A DNA stretch of 64,000 nucleotides. Source: Panacagrimonas sp046594215 (lineage in GTDB: Bacteria; Pseudomonadota; Gammaproteobacteria; Nevskiales; Nevskiaceae). The number at the start of each line of letters is the position of its first letter. The stretch's first letter is position 1. Of this stretch, positions 28,571-37,974 are shown piece after piece. Below the pieces are notes generated by a model, which had not been told where the DNA came from, did not search any database, and saw nothing but the letters and a program-made list of their open reading frames with translations. A program made the translations under genes and the position numbers. The DNA is taken from NCBI GenBank assembly GCA_046594215.1, contig JBKJPX010000057.1:172339-236338 (forward strand), in the 5' to 3' direction.

Positions 28571-29083
28571 ATGAGCTTTCTGACCCGCCTGATCTTCCTG
28601 TCGATCGCCGCGGGCGCACTGCTGGTGGGCATTCAGCTTCCGAACTTCGTCGACCAGTACCAGAAGCGCCTCGACGCGCACCTCGTCGAGGTGCAGACCA
28701 ACCTGAAGCCTTTCCAGGATATTGCCAACCAGTTCCACGAAGGTTCGATGGAGGCGCTGATCCTCAAGCACAAGCGGAGCGACGACGTCACCTTCAACCG
28801 CGAAGGCGACGCCATCGACAAGATGTACCGGCGCTTCCAGCGTTTCGCCAACGAGCGGGACCAGCTGCAGACCGCGCTGCCGCAGCAGTTGGTGTTCATC
28901 GCCACCCGCGCCGACCGCGACCTGGTGGACGAGACGCGCCAGAATTATTCCTTCGGCCTGCTGTTGAACACCGGGGCGGTGATCGCGGGCCTGGTGCTGA
29001 TGTTGATGGTGGTCATCGTGCTCGAGGCGATCGCCGCTCTCGCAAGGGCGCTCACGCGACCCTCACCACGCCCGTTCGGTTGA
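28571..29083 (+). CDS. DUF2937 family inner-membrane protein
   Basis: The 170-residue protein has one N-terminal and one C-terminal membrane helix (residues ~5-22 and ~128-155). Between them lies a helical, probably periplasmic domain beginning QLPNFVDQYQKRLDAHLVEVQTN. The motif PxFVDQYxxRLxAH is the signature I know from DUF2937 proteins of Pseudomonas relatives. The function of the family is unknown. The start MSFLTRL was chosen because the first helix begins there; an open extension of 40 codons upstream looks non-coding. GGAG lies 8 bases before the ATG. Confidence 0.8.
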   Translation: MSFLTRLIFLSIAAGALLVGIQLPNFVDQYQKRLDAHLVEVQTNLKPFQDIANQFHEGSMEALILKHKRSDDVTFNREGDAIDKMYRRFQRFANERDQLQTALPQQLVFIATRADRDLVDETRQNYSFGLLLNTGAVIAGLVLMLMVVIVLEAIAALARALTRPSPRPFG

Positions 29084-29162
29084 GAAGACACGGACCCGCC
29101 CTGCAGCTGGCCTGCTTCCCCCAGCGACCAGTCGCACTGCGAATCGCGCGAAGAAGGCGCGC

Positions 29163-30332
29163 CTAGGCGGCGGTCTGCAGATCCTGGATCACGGGCTTGG
29201 CGGGCGCCGCCAAGGGCCAACCGATGCAGGCGTCGTGCGCGCGGAAGTTGCGCAGCCACCAGGCCCAGTCCTCCGGCACGAGCGAGAACGGGTCGGGCTG
29301 TGCCAGTTCGCGCGCCGCCCACACCGGCCAGTGCGGGTTCGAGAGCGCCGGCCGGCCGAGCAGGACCAGGTCGATGAGATCGTCACGAATCACGCGATCG
29401 GCGACCGCTGGCAGGCCGAGATTCCAGCTGGTCGCCACCGGGATGCCCACCTCGCGTTTCACGCGCGTCGCGCGTTCCAGCATGAAGGCGAGATCGCCGA
29501 AAGGGACCGGGTTCATCTCGTCGGTGTTGAAGCCGATGCTCAGGTCCGCGAGGTCCAGTCCGTGCTCCTTCATCATCGCCACCGCCTGCACCGAGTCGTC
29601 GAATTGCACGCCCTCGGGGTGCAGGTCGTCCGAACCCAGGCGCATGGTCAGCGGGAAGCGTTCCGGCCACACCTCGCGCACCGCGTCGAGCGCCTCCAGG
29701 TGGAAGCGCACGCGGTTGCGCAGGCTGCCGCCGTACTCGTCAGTACGCTTGTTGGCCAACGGCGAAAAGAAGCTGGAGCCGAGATAGCCGTGCGCGAAGT
29801 GCATCTCCAGCCACTCGAAGCCCGCGTCGACCGCTCTGAGCGCCGCCTGTGCGTAGGCGCGATAAATCGCCTTGATCTCGTCGCGCGTCAGTTCGTGCAC
29901 CGGGTAGGTGCGGTGGCCGCCGTAGGGAACGGCGGAGGGCCCCACCACAGGCCAGCCTTCGGGATGATCGGGCGGCAGCTGCGCGCCACCCTGCCATGGC
30001 TTGAGCTCGCTGCCCTTGCGACCGGTGTGGCCGAGCTGGATCGCGGCCACCGCGCCCATGTCCTTGATGATGCGCGTGACGCGGGAGAGGCCTTCCACCT
30101 GCGCGTCCTCGTAGATACCGCCACAGCCCGCGCTCGTACGCCCGTCCTTCGTGATCGCGAGCTGCTCGGGGAAAACGAGTCCGAATCCCCCGGCGGCACG
30201 TGAACCCATCAGCATGATGTGGAAGTCGTTCATCAGGCCGTCGGTGGAGCGATACATCGTCATCGGCGACATCGCGATGCGGTTGCGCAAGGTCACGCCT
30301 TTGAGCGTGTAGGGCGTGAACAGGTCGGGCAT
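29163..30332 (-). CDS. NADH:flavin oxidoreductase, Old Yellow Enzyme family (YqjM-like)
   Basis: Predicted FMN enzyme reducing activated C=C bonds of enones or related compounds. The 389 residues begin MPDLFTPYTLKGVTLRNRIAMSPM, the usual OYE start. Substrate-anion residues lie in MHFAHGYL (near residue 181), with the active-site region QLGHTGRKGS near 98 and the tail loop motif NKRTDEYGGSLRNRVRF near 200. In YqjM the segment near residue 26 is PMCMYSS; here it is PMTMYRS, so the redox-tuning cysteine is replaced by Thr. It follows the crotonase gene by 139 bp on the same strand. The substrate is unknown. Confidence 0.9.
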   Translation of the reverse strand: MPDLFTPYTLKGVTLRNRIAMSPMTMYRSTDGLMNDFHIMLMGSRAAGGFGLVFPEQLAITKDGRTSAGCGGIYEDAQVEGLSRVTRIIKDMGAVAAIQLGHTGRKGSELKPWQGGAQLPPDHPEGWPVVGPSAVPYGGHRTYPVHELTRDEIKAIYRAYAQAALRAVDAGFEWLEMHFAHGYLGSSFFSPLANKRTDEYGGSLRNRVRFHLEALDAVREVWPERFPLTMRLGSDDLHPEGVQFDDSVQAVAMMKEHGLDLADLSIGFNTDEMNPVPFGDLAFMLERATRVKREVGIPVATSWNLGLPAVADRVIRDDLIDLVLLGRPALSNPHWPVWAARELAQPDPFSLVPEDWAWWLRNFRAHDACIGWPLAAPAKPVIQDLQTAA

Positions 30333-30471
30333 CGGGGATGAGTCCTGGATTGGGGGCGTGGAGCGCTGTGGAAGCTAACGCAACGTCGGTGCCAGACGGC
30401 CGACATCCCATCGAAGAATCGCGCTTCCTCCTCGACAGAACGGGCGCCGGGCCGACCGCTTACTTCCTGGG

Positions 30472-31212
30472 CTAGGCGCTCCGCCCGCCGGCGAGCCGCT
30501 GCACGCTGTCCTTCGGCTGACCGAAGGGCATGTCGCGCTCGAAGCCCAACGCCGCCTTGCGATCCTTCTGCGCGGCCGAGGCAAGCAGCATCTTGTTCAC
30601 GAGGTGACTTTCCGCGGAATTCGCCGCCATCTGCCCGGCGACGCGCGCGATGGTGTCGTCCAGTTCGGCTTCTGGAACCGAGAAGTCGACGAGGCCCATC
30701 GCCTTCGCGGCGTCGCCGTCGAGCACCTCGCACGTGAACATCAGGCGCTTGGCGGTGGCCATGCCCACGCGTTCGGGCAGCCGCACGGACAGTCCCCACA
30801 CGGGCACCAGGCCCCACTTCGCGTGCGTGTCGCCGATCTTCACATTGCTTGCCGCCACCAGTAGGTCGCAGCCGAGCGCGAGTTCGAGCCCGCCGGTGAG
30901 ACAGTGGCCGTGGAGGCGGCCGATCACGGGCTTGGGCAGGGCTTCGAGCAGGTCGACGGTCTCGGCCTCCTCGTAACGCGAATCCAGCGCCTTGGTGCTG
31001 GCCAGGGCCGCGAGATCGTGGCCGGCGCAGAAACTTCGACCCGCGCCTGCGAGCACGACACAGCCGACGCTGTCGTCATGCGCGAGCGGCTCGAGATGCG
31101 AGCGCAACGCGCGGAAGACGTCCACGGTGAGCGCATTAAGCTTGTCCGGCCTGTTCAGCGTCAGCGTGACGACGCGCCCCGCCTGCGACTTCAGGACCAG
31201 CCCGGATTCCAT
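30472..31212 (-). CDS. Crotonase (enoyl-CoA hydratase/isomerase) superfamily protein
   Basis: The 246-residue protein has the crotonase fold: oxyanion-hole segments GAGRSFCAGHDL (near 57-68) and LTGGLELALGCDLLVA (near 106-121). By eye alignment, the two catalytic glutamates of classical hydratases fall on His (in GDTHAKWG) and Arg (in TAKRLMF), so simple hydration of enoyl-CoA is doubtful. It might be a lyase, isomerase or other acyl-CoA enzyme. It starts only 7 bp after the LLM oxidoreductase stop, so the two are almost certainly co-transcribed and belong to one catabolic route. The substrate is unknown. Confidence 0.85.
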   Translation of the reverse strand: MESGLVLKSQAGRVVTLTLNRPDKLNALTVDVFRALRSHLEPLAHDDSVGCVVLAGAGRSFCAGHDLAALASTKALDSRYEEAETVDLLEALPKPVIGRLHGHCLTGGLELALGCDLLVAASNVKIGDTHAKWGLVPVWGLSVRLPERVGMATAKRLMFTCEVLDGDAAKAMGLVDFSVPEAELDDTIARVAGQMAANSAESHLVNKMLLASAAQKDRKAALGFERDMPFGQPKDSVQRLAGGRSA

Positions 31213-31219
31213 GAGCGCC

Positions 31220-32416
31220 TCAGCGAATCTTGTCGGTGAAATTGGGCCACACCTTCGTCGTCAGCAACTCGTAGCTGCGCATGAGTTGCGCGTGCGGCAC
31301 GTGGTTGTAGATGAACATCCAGAAGTAGTCGACCGGCAACTGCTTGAACAACTTGTCCAGCTTGCGGTTCACGGTGTCGGGACTGCCGTGGATCACCAGG
31401 CCGCGTTCGGAGGTAGCCTCGAAGCTGTTGGGCACGGTGAAAGGGTTTTTCTCCTCGGGCGTCGCGATCGCCGCGTTGAAGCCGAAAGGCTGGAAGAAGT
31501 TGCACCAGATGAACGCGCCGGCATCGCGCGCGATCGCCTCGGCCTCGGCGTCGGTGTCTGCCACGATGATCTCGCGGCTCATCGCCATGCCCTGGCCGAA
31601 CTTGTAGTCCTTGCCCGCCTTCTGCGCGGCCTTCTGCCCGGCGAGAAAGTCGGCCTTGATGATCTCCGGGTGCGTCCGGATGGTGACCGGTACCACGCCC
31701 CGCTCCATCGCCCACGTGATCGAGCGTTCGGACACCGCGAAGGGCATGAACAGGTCCGGAATCTGGTTGTTGTAGAGACCGGGCGCAATGCCGATCTCGC
31801 GAATGATGCCGTCCTCGTCGATGCCCTTGCCGTACAGCCGGCTGGTCTTGGCGGCCGGCCAGCTGATGTTCGGTGTCGGGATCTGCCAGTGCTTGCCCTT
31901 GTGGGAGAACGTGTCGTTCTGCCAGGCCTTCATCATGATCTCGAAGTGCTCTTCGAAGAGCTCGCGCTTGAGTTCCTCGTATTCCTCTCCCTGGCCAGGG
32001 ACGCCGAGCCCATGATGCTGGCCCAGCACGTTGACCCAGCGGCCCTGGTAGCCGCGTGCGAAGCCCGCGAACACGCGTCCCTGCAGCATCTGCGAGGCGA
32101 TCGCGATGTCCTCTGCGCGGTTGATCGGATTGAGGCAGGGCAGCACGTTGCCGAGCTGTCCGAATTTCATGCGCTTGGTACGCAGGCCGAAGTAGAGGTT
32201 GAGGAGGACAGGGTTGGTCGAGACCTCCTCGCCTTCGATGTGGAAGTGGTGCTCGGTCGTTCCGCAACCGTAGTAGCCGTGCTCGTCCATGTAGGCGAGC
32301 TGCTCGGACAACTCCGAGAGCATGCGCTGGTACAAATCCGTGCGCTTGCCCGCCATGCCCTGCTCGATCTCTTCCTTGCGCCCCAGGCTGGGAAGATAGA
32401 AGGCTCCGACTTCCAT
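31220..32416 (-). CDS. LLM class flavin-dependent oxidoreductase (luciferase-like monooxygenase)
   Basis: The 398-residue protein is a bacterial-luciferase-like TIM barrel that probably uses reduced FMN or F420 and oxygen. Family features visible are GCGTTEHHFH (near residue 51), PVLLNLYFGLRTKRMKFGQLGNVLP (near 70-94), and the phosphate-binding GRVFAGFARGYQGRWVN (near 112-128). A C-terminal FGSPDTV-type segment appears as IHGSPDTVNRKLDKLF. It begins the LLM-crotonase-OYE cluster. A flavin reductase partner is not in the window. The substrate cannot be told. Confidence 0.88.
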   Translation of the reverse strand: MEVGAFYLPSLGRKEEIEQGMAGKRTDLYQRMLSELSEQLAYMDEHGYYGCGTTEHHFHIEGEEVSTNPVLLNLYFGLRTKRMKFGQLGNVLPCLNPINRAEDIAIASQMLQGRVFAGFARGYQGRWVNVLGQHHGLGVPGQGEEYEELKRELFEEHFEIMMKAWQNDTFSHKGKHWQIPTPNISWPAAKTSRLYGKGIDEDGIIREIGIAPGLYNNQIPDLFMPFAVSERSITWAMERGVVPVTIRTHPEIIKADFLAGQKAAQKAGKDYKFGQGMAMSREIIVADTDAEAEAIARDAGAFIWCNFFQPFGFNAAIATPEEKNPFTVPNSFEATSERGLVIHGSPDTVNRKLDKLFKQLPVDYFWMFIYNHVPHAQLMRSYELLTTKVWPNFTDKIR

Positions 32417-32534
32417 GTATGTCTCCGCTGACGTTCCGAGCCCGATGGTCGCCCAGCACGGAGCGGCCGGGAACGCGGGAGAACCCTAGGCCGGCGGGGG
32501 TAGCGGGCGGCGCGAGGCGGGGATGTGGGGTGGG

Positions 32535-34784
32535 CTACTTGTTGTGAAACGTATGCGCGCCGTCCCAGTCCTTGCCCGGCGGGTGGCGACGATGCTCGGC
32601 GATGCGCTTGAGGAACAACTCGTAGATGGGATGCGGCCGGCCCGAAAGGCTCAGGCCGAACAGCTCGGCCTCGGCCTCGTCCCAGCGCTGCTGGCGGTAC
32701 AGGATCATCGCGCCGCGATGTCGCGCGAGGTCTTGGCGAAGCGCGGGGTCGAGTGCTTCCTTGGGTCCCAGAGGCTCGTAGATGCCCACGGGCACGGTCT
32801 TGCCCTTGGGCCGCACGAGGTCCACCTCGCGGAACGACCAGTCGCGCGGCGCCGCGGCGCGCGTGAATTCCGTGCACAGGATCGCCGTACCGTATTCCTT
32901 GGTCAGGCTCTCCACGCGCGAGCCCAGGTTCACCGCGTCGCCCATCACGGTGTAAGCGACACGAAACGCCGAACCCATGTTGCCGACGTGCATCTTGCCG
33001 GTGTTCACGCCGACGCCGATGTGCAGCGGCGGCCAGCCGTTCCGCGCGAAGGACTCGTCGAGGCCGCGCACCGCCCGCACCAGCTCCATGCCCGCTTCGA
33101 GCGCGCGCAGGGCGTGCTGCTCGTCGGTGAGCGGTGCGCCCCAGAACGCCATGATCGCGTCGCCCATGTACTTGTCGATGGTGCCGCGGTGCTTTTGGAT
33201 GACACCCGTCTGGCAGGTCAGGAAGGCGTTCATCAGCGCTGACAACTCGCGTGCGTCGAGCTTCTCCGAGATATCGGTGAAGCCGCGCACGTCGGTGAAC
33301 AGCACGCTCATCTCGCGCGACTCGCCCTCCATGCTCACGGCCTGCCCCGAGGTGGACATCTCGGCGACGACCTCGGGCGGCACGTACTGCCCGAACTTGT
33401 GCTGCGTTTCGCGCGCGCGGCGCGATTCCACGAAATAACCCACGAGCAGGTGCGCCATGAACAGCGCGAGAGTGAAGACCACCGGCACGCCGAGCGGCAT
33501 CACGAAGTTCGCGGCGATCCAGGTCCACAGGGCGAGCCCAACGACCGCCACGATCGTGCACAGCGCCAGGCCCGCGCCGGCGATGGGTGAGAGTCGCGGG
33601 AACCCCAGGCCCAGGACGAGCAGGATCACCAGCAGCACCGAGAACTCAATGCCGCTGTAATAGGGTGCCTTGCGCTTGATCGTGCCTTCCAGCATCCCGG
33701 AGACGAGGTTGGCGTGGACCTCGACACCGGCGTAGTTCTGCCCCACCGGCGTGCTGCGCAGGTCGAGCAGGCCGGGGGCGGTGGTGCCGAGCAGCACGAT
33801 CTTGTCGCGCAGCACGGATTCGTCGACGCGCTCGTGCAGCACCTCGGTCACCGATACATAGGGAAACGCACCGAAGCGGCCCCGGTACGGAACCAGCGCG
33901 GCCACGCTGCCGTCAACGGGTACCACGAGGTCGCCGATGCGGAGGTTCTCGATGTTCAGCGAGGTGCGTTGGTCCTGCGGCGAGAACTCCAGCTCGAGTG
34001 GCGGGTCGCCCAGCGCCATCCGCGTCACCGCGAGCGCCAGCGACGGGTACAGGGCGCCGCCATATTTCTGCACCAGCGGCACGCGCCGGAACACCCCGTC
34101 GACGTCGAGCAGCGGGTTGTCGAAGTAGCCGCAATGCGGACTCGCGCCCTGCAGCACCGCAAGATTGCCCCCGTAACCCAGCGCGGAGACGAAGTCGACG
34201 GCGTAGAACGCAGTCGCCTTCTGGCTGACCACCGGCGCGCACAGCGCACCGCTCGTGGCCGCCTCGCCCGGCACCAGCCCCGCCTTGAAGAAGTTCGCGA
34301 GGACCACCGGGCGTCCTTGGATGGCCTGCGCCAGCCGGCGGTCATGGTCGAGCTGGGGCGCGAGCACCGCGGCCCTTTCGACGAACCCCGGGAGGTCCGC
34401 CATTTCCTTGCTGGCCAGCGACTCGAGCAGCGCCGAGCCGGAGCTGCGGTCAGGCTCGGAGAACAGAATGTCCGAGCCGAGCGCCCGCACGTGGTATCGA
34501 TCGAACAGTAGGTCCAGCAGCTGTGCGAGCCGATCGCGCGGCAGCGGCCAGCCCTCGGCCGCCAGGGTCCGGTCGTCCATGTCGAGGATCACCACGTGCG
34601 TGTCGGGCGCGCTCTGCAAGGTCAGCCGCACGCGGGCGTCGTAGGTCCAGGCCTCGATCTGGGTGAGCACGCCCAGCGATGCGTAGCCGGAGCCGTGGAG
34701 CACGAACAAGACGAACAGGGCCGCGCCCAGGCCGAAGCGTATGACCCGGCGTCCCTCCGAGCGCTTCGCGCCGCGTCCCTTCAT
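32535..34784 (-). CDS. CHASE2-domain adenylate cyclase (class III)
   Basis: Membrane-bound sensor cyclase of 749 residues. An N-terminal helix (~16-38) leads into a ~330-residue extracytoplasmic CHASE2 domain (VVILDMDDRTLAAEGWPLPRDRLAQLL; later IVLLGTTAPGLLDLRSTPVG). Three membrane helices follow (~375-460), then a class III cyclase domain (~510-680). Key residues are present: first metal Asp in VLFTDVRGFTDIS, Lys-Tyr-Met-Gly-Asp for ATP selection, and VMGDAVNLGSR supplying the transition-state Asn and Arg. The pattern predicts cAMP synthesis. It is divergent from gspC with only 90 bp between starts, so the two may share a promoter region. The CHASE2 ligand is unknown. Confidence 0.92.
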   Translation of the reverse strand: MKGRGAKRSEGRRVIRFGLGAALFVLFVLHGSGYASLGVLTQIEAWTYDARVRLTLQSAPDTHVVILDMDDRTLAAEGWPLPRDRLAQLLDLLFDRYHVRALGSDILFSEPDRSSGSALLESLASKEMADLPGFVERAAVLAPQLDHDRRLAQAIQGRPVVLANFFKAGLVPGEAATSGALCAPVVSQKATAFYAVDFVSALGYGGNLAVLQGASPHCGYFDNPLLDVDGVFRRVPLVQKYGGALYPSLALAVTRMALGDPPLELEFSPQDQRTSLNIENLRIGDLVVPVDGSVAALVPYRGRFGAFPYVSVTEVLHERVDESVLRDKIVLLGTTAPGLLDLRSTPVGQNYAGVEVHANLVSGMLEGTIKRKAPYYSGIEFSVLLVILLVLGLGFPRLSPIAGAGLALCTIVAVVGLALWTWIAANFVMPLGVPVVFTLALFMAHLLVGYFVESRRARETQHKFGQYVPPEVVAEMSTSGQAVSMEGESREMSVLFTDVRGFTDISEKLDARELSALMNAFLTCQTGVIQKHRGTIDKYMGDAIMAFWGAPLTDEQHALRALEAGMELVRAVRGLDESFARNGWPPLHIGVGVNTGKMHVGNMGSAFRVAYTVMGDAVNLGSRVESLTKEYGTAILCTEFTRAAAPRDWSFREVDLVRPKGKTVPVGIYEPLGPKEALDPALRQDLARHRGAMILYRQQRWDEAEAELFGLSLSGRPHPIYELFLKRIAEHRRHPPGKDWDGAHTFHNK

Positions 34785-34874
34785 CCCCTCGTCTCTCTCG
34801 TTCTGACCGCATTTCCCAGATGCGGAGCAACCTTAGCAACATCAGATGTCGCCATGCGCGAGCTATGATTCGCC

Positions 34875-35765
34875 ATGCCGCCGCGCCTTAGCACACCCGC
34901 CGCCCTCCAACGGGCCTACGAGCGCCACGCGCGCTCGCTGCCACGTGTGGCCGAGGTGCTGCTGATGGTCCTGCTCGCCCACGCCGCCGCGATCCTGGCC
35001 TGGCAGCTGGTGCCGGCGCCGCAGGGCATGGAATGGCAGCCGCCGCGCGTTGCGCCCGCGTCGCCCGGCAGCGCCGGCGCCTCGAAGGGCCCCAACGTCG
35101 AGCTGATCGCCGGCTCGCACCTGTTCGGCGAGGTCCAGGCGGTCGCCGATCCCGCGCTGAGCGAGCTGGCAGCCGCACCGGACACCCGGCTGGACCTGAC
35201 CCTGCTGGGCATCCTGTCGGCCACCGCCGAGCGCGGCTCGCGTGCCCTGATCGGGGCGTCCAACGGCGAGGAGAAGCCGTTTGCGATCGGCGACGACGTG
35301 GTGCGCGGCGTGCGCCTCCAGGCGATATTCCCCGATCGCGTCATCCTGGCGCGCGGCGGCCAGCTCGAGACCTTGCGCCTGGACAAAAACGCGCCCTCGA
35401 AGGCTTTGCCTGGCATGGCGAGCGAACAGGAAATCGCGCCCGTCACCGACACCGGCAAGATGCTGTCGACCATCCGCCAGGAACTGTTGACCGATCCGAG
35501 CAAGGCCTCGGAGTACATCCGCATCCAGCCCGCCTCCAGTGGGGGCCAGCTCAAGGGCTACCGCATCTATCCAGGGCGCGACCGCGGCGCCTTCAACGCC
35601 GTGGGCCTGCGTCCCGGCGATCTGGTCACGCAGGTCAATGGCATACAATTGAACGACGCCAACACGGCCCTGCAGATGCTCGGCCAGCTGAGCCAGGCCA
35701 GCAGCGTGTCGGTGGTGGTGGAACGCGGCGGACAGCAGCAGACCGTGAACGTGAATTTCAATTGA
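34875..35765 (+). CDS. gspC: Type II secretion system protein GspC
   Basis: Inner-membrane linker that connects the T2SS platform to the GspD secretin. It has 296 residues. A single membrane helix at ~27-47 is followed by a Pro/Ala-rich linker and the periplasmic HR domain (NVELIAGSHLFGE ... DLTLLGILSAT). The C-terminal PDZ domain (GYRIYPGRDRGAFNAVGLRPGDLVTQVNG) completes the classical layout. It heads the short gspC-D-E-F block and ends 4 bp before gspD. Confidence 0.93.
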   Translation: MPPRLSTPAALQRAYERHARSLPRVAEVLLMVLLAHAAAILAWQLVPAPQGMEWQPPRVAPASPGSAGASKGPNVELIAGSHLFGEVQAVADPALSELAAAPDTRLDLTLLGILSATAERGSRALIGASNGEEKPFAIGDDVVRGVRLQAIFPDRVILARGGQLETLRLDKNAPSKALPGMASEQEIAPVTDTGKMLSTIRQELLTDPSKASEYIRIQPASSGGQLKGYRIYPGRDRGAFNAVGLRPGDLVTQVNGIQLNDANTALQMLGQLSQASSVSVVVERGGQQQTVNVNFN

Positions 35766-35769
35766 GCGC

Positions 35770-37959
35770 ATGAAAAATCTTTTGCGGGTCTGCCTCGCGC
35801 TGGTGCTGCTCGGCTCATGCGCGTTCGCGCGCGCCGACGTCACGCTCAACCTCAAGGACGCAGACATCGCGACCTTGATCCAGACCGTCAGCGAGGTGAC
35901 CGGCAAGAACTTCATCGTCGACCCGCGTGTGAAGGGCAAGGTCACGGTGATCTCGGCCAGCCCCATGGACGAGGCCGGCCTTTACGAGACCTTTCTCGCC
36001 GTGCTGCAGGTGCAGGGATTCGCCGCGATCCCGGCCGGCGACACCATCAAGATCGTTCCAGAGACCAACGCGCGCCAGGATGGCGGCACGCTGAGTTCGA
36101 GCGGCGCGGGTCTCCCCATCGACGAGGTCGTGACGCACGTCTACGCGATCCAGAACGTGTCGGCCGCACAGCTCGTGCCGATCCTGCGGCCGCTCGTGCC
36201 CCAGTGGGGACACCTGGCCGCCTACGCCGCGAGCAACATGCTGATCATCTCGGACCGCGCGGCCAACGTGCAGCGCCTCGAGAAGCTGATCCGCCAGATC
36301 GACCTGTCGGGTGATCGCGGCATCGAGATCGTGAAGCTGCAGTACGCCTCGGCGTCCGAGGTCGTGCGCGTGCTGACCTCGCTGGCGCAGGGCGACAAGC
36401 AGGCGCAGCAGGACCCGACGCAGCGTCAGGTCGCCGTGATCGCGGACGAGCGTTCCAACGCCGTACTGATCGGCGGTGACCGCGGCGAGCGCCTCAAGCT
36501 CCTCGACATCATCAAGCAGCTCGACATCCCGGTCGGCGAAGACGGCGCGACCCAGGTGGTGTACCTGAAGTACGCCAGCGCCGAAAACCTCGCACCGATA
36601 CTCGAAGGCTACGCGCAACAGGTCAGCCAGCCCGGTGGCGGTGCAACCGGCGCCGCGGCTGCGCCCGCCGCCGCGTCCTCGGGTCCGAACGCGAACGGCG
36701 TGAAGGTCCTCGCCGACAAGGACACCAACGCGCTGATCATCACCGCACCGCCCAAGGCGATGCGCCAGGTTCGCGATGTCGTCGCGCAGCTCGACATCCG
36801 CCGCGCACAGGTGCTGGTCGAAGGCATCATCGCGGAAGTCAGCGCCACCAAGTCCAGCTCGCTGGGCATCGACTGGGCGGTGTTCAACGGCCAGCGCATC
36901 GCCGCTGCCGGGCTGCTTGACCCGGCCACGCTCGCCGCGGTCCAGGCGCTGGGCACGGTATCGGGCAGCAGCTCCAGTTCCTCAAACAGCGATCTGGCGG
37001 CGCTCGGCCTGCTCGGCAACGGCATCAACATCGCGGGCGGTCGCACCAGCGGCAACGGCACCAGCTTCGCGCTGCTGCTCAAGGCCATCAAGGGCGACGG
37101 CGATTCCAACGTGCTGTCCACGCCCACCCTCGTGACGCTCGACAACGAGGAAGCGGAAATCTCCGTGGGCCAGGAAGTGCCCTTCCTCACCGGCTCCTTC
37201 AGCAACACCGGCTCCGGCAGCAACGGCTCCTCGCTTAATCCGTTCCAGACGATCGAACGCAAGGACGTGGGCCTTACGCTGGGCATCACGCCGCAGATCA
37301 ACGAAGGCGACAACATCAAGCTCAAGCTCAAGCTCGAGGTGTCGAGCCTGGTCACCGGCTCCACCGGCGGTGCGGTAGACCTGGTGACCAACAAGCGCAC
37401 CCTGACCAACACGGTCAGCGTCGAGGATGGGCAGGTGCTGGTGCTGGGCGGCCTGATCGACGAGAACCTCAACAACACGCAGCGGGGCGTGCCCTTCCTG
37501 AGCGACATCCCGCTGATCGGATCGCTGTTCCGCTTCCGCTCGGTGGGCAACAACAAGCGCAACCTGATGGTGTTCATCAAGCCGGCAATCCTGCGCAAGC
37601 AGATGGAAGGCGACTACTACTCGCGGCGCAAGTACGAGTCCATCCGCGACCTGCAGCTCTCGACCGCCGGCGGCGGCGAGACCGTGCCGTTGATCGGCGG
37701 GCAGCGCATCGTGCTCGAACCCTATGACCAGTACGCCGCGCGCGACACGGAAATCCGCAAGAAGGCCCAGGCAGCCGCGGCAGCCGAGACCGCCGCAAAG
37801 CTCTCGCCGCCAGCGCCCGGCGCGGTTGCGCCGGAACCGCTGCCGTCGAGTCCGACCTTGCCGCCCATCCAGCTGCTGCCTTCGACTCCCCCGCCCGCGC
37901 CCGCCGAACCCGCGCCTCCCGCCGCCGACGCTGCGCCGGTCGCTCCCCAGAATCCCTAG
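35770..37959 (+). CDS. gspD: Type II secretion system secretin GspD
   Basis: Outer-membrane channel of the T2SS. It has 729 residues: a signal peptide (MKNLLRVCLALVLLGSCAFARA), the N0 domain starting VTLNLKDADIATLIQTV, three N-domains with repeated AAYAASNMLIISDRAANVQRLEKLI-type motifs, and the secretin core with VPFLSDIPLIGSLFR. A Ser/Gly-rich loop (SGSSSSSSNSD) lies in the N3-secretin region. The C-terminal ~70 residues are Pro/Ala-rich and low in complexity; no S-domain or pilotin signature can be recognised. It lies 4 bp after gspC and 15 bp before gspE. Confidence 0.97.
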   Translation: MKNLLRVCLALVLLGSCAFARADVTLNLKDADIATLIQTVSEVTGKNFIVDPRVKGKVTVISASPMDEAGLYETFLAVLQVQGFAAIPAGDTIKIVPETNARQDGGTLSSSGAGLPIDEVVTHVYAIQNVSAAQLVPILRPLVPQWGHLAAYAASNMLIISDRAANVQRLEKLIRQIDLSGDRGIEIVKLQYASASEVVRVLTSLAQGDKQAQQDPTQRQVAVIADERSNAVLIGGDRGERLKLLDIIKQLDIPVGEDGATQVVYLKYASAENLAPILEGYAQQVSQPGGGATGAAAAPAAASSGPNANGVKVLADKDTNALIITAPPKAMRQVRDVVAQLDIRRAQVLVEGIIAEVSATKSSSLGIDWAVFNGQRIAAAGLLDPATLAAVQALGTVSGSSSSSSNSDLAALGLLGNGINIAGGRTSGNGTSFALLLKAIKGDGDSNVLSTPTLVTLDNEEAEISVGQEVPFLTGSFSNTGSGSNGSSLNPFQTIERKDVGLTLGITPQINEGDNIKLKLKLEVSSLVTGSTGGAVDLVTNKRTLTNTVSVEDGQVLVLGGLIDENLNNTQRGVPFLSDIPLIGSLFRFRSVGNNKRNLMVFIKPAILRKQMEGDYYSRRKYESIRDLQLSTAGGGETVPLIGGQRIVLEPYDQYAARDTEIRKKAQAAAAAETAAKLSPPAPGAVAPEPLPSSPTLPPIQLLPSTPPPAPAEPAPPAADAAPVAPQNP

Positions 37960-37974
37960 GCCCTCAGCCCGCTC

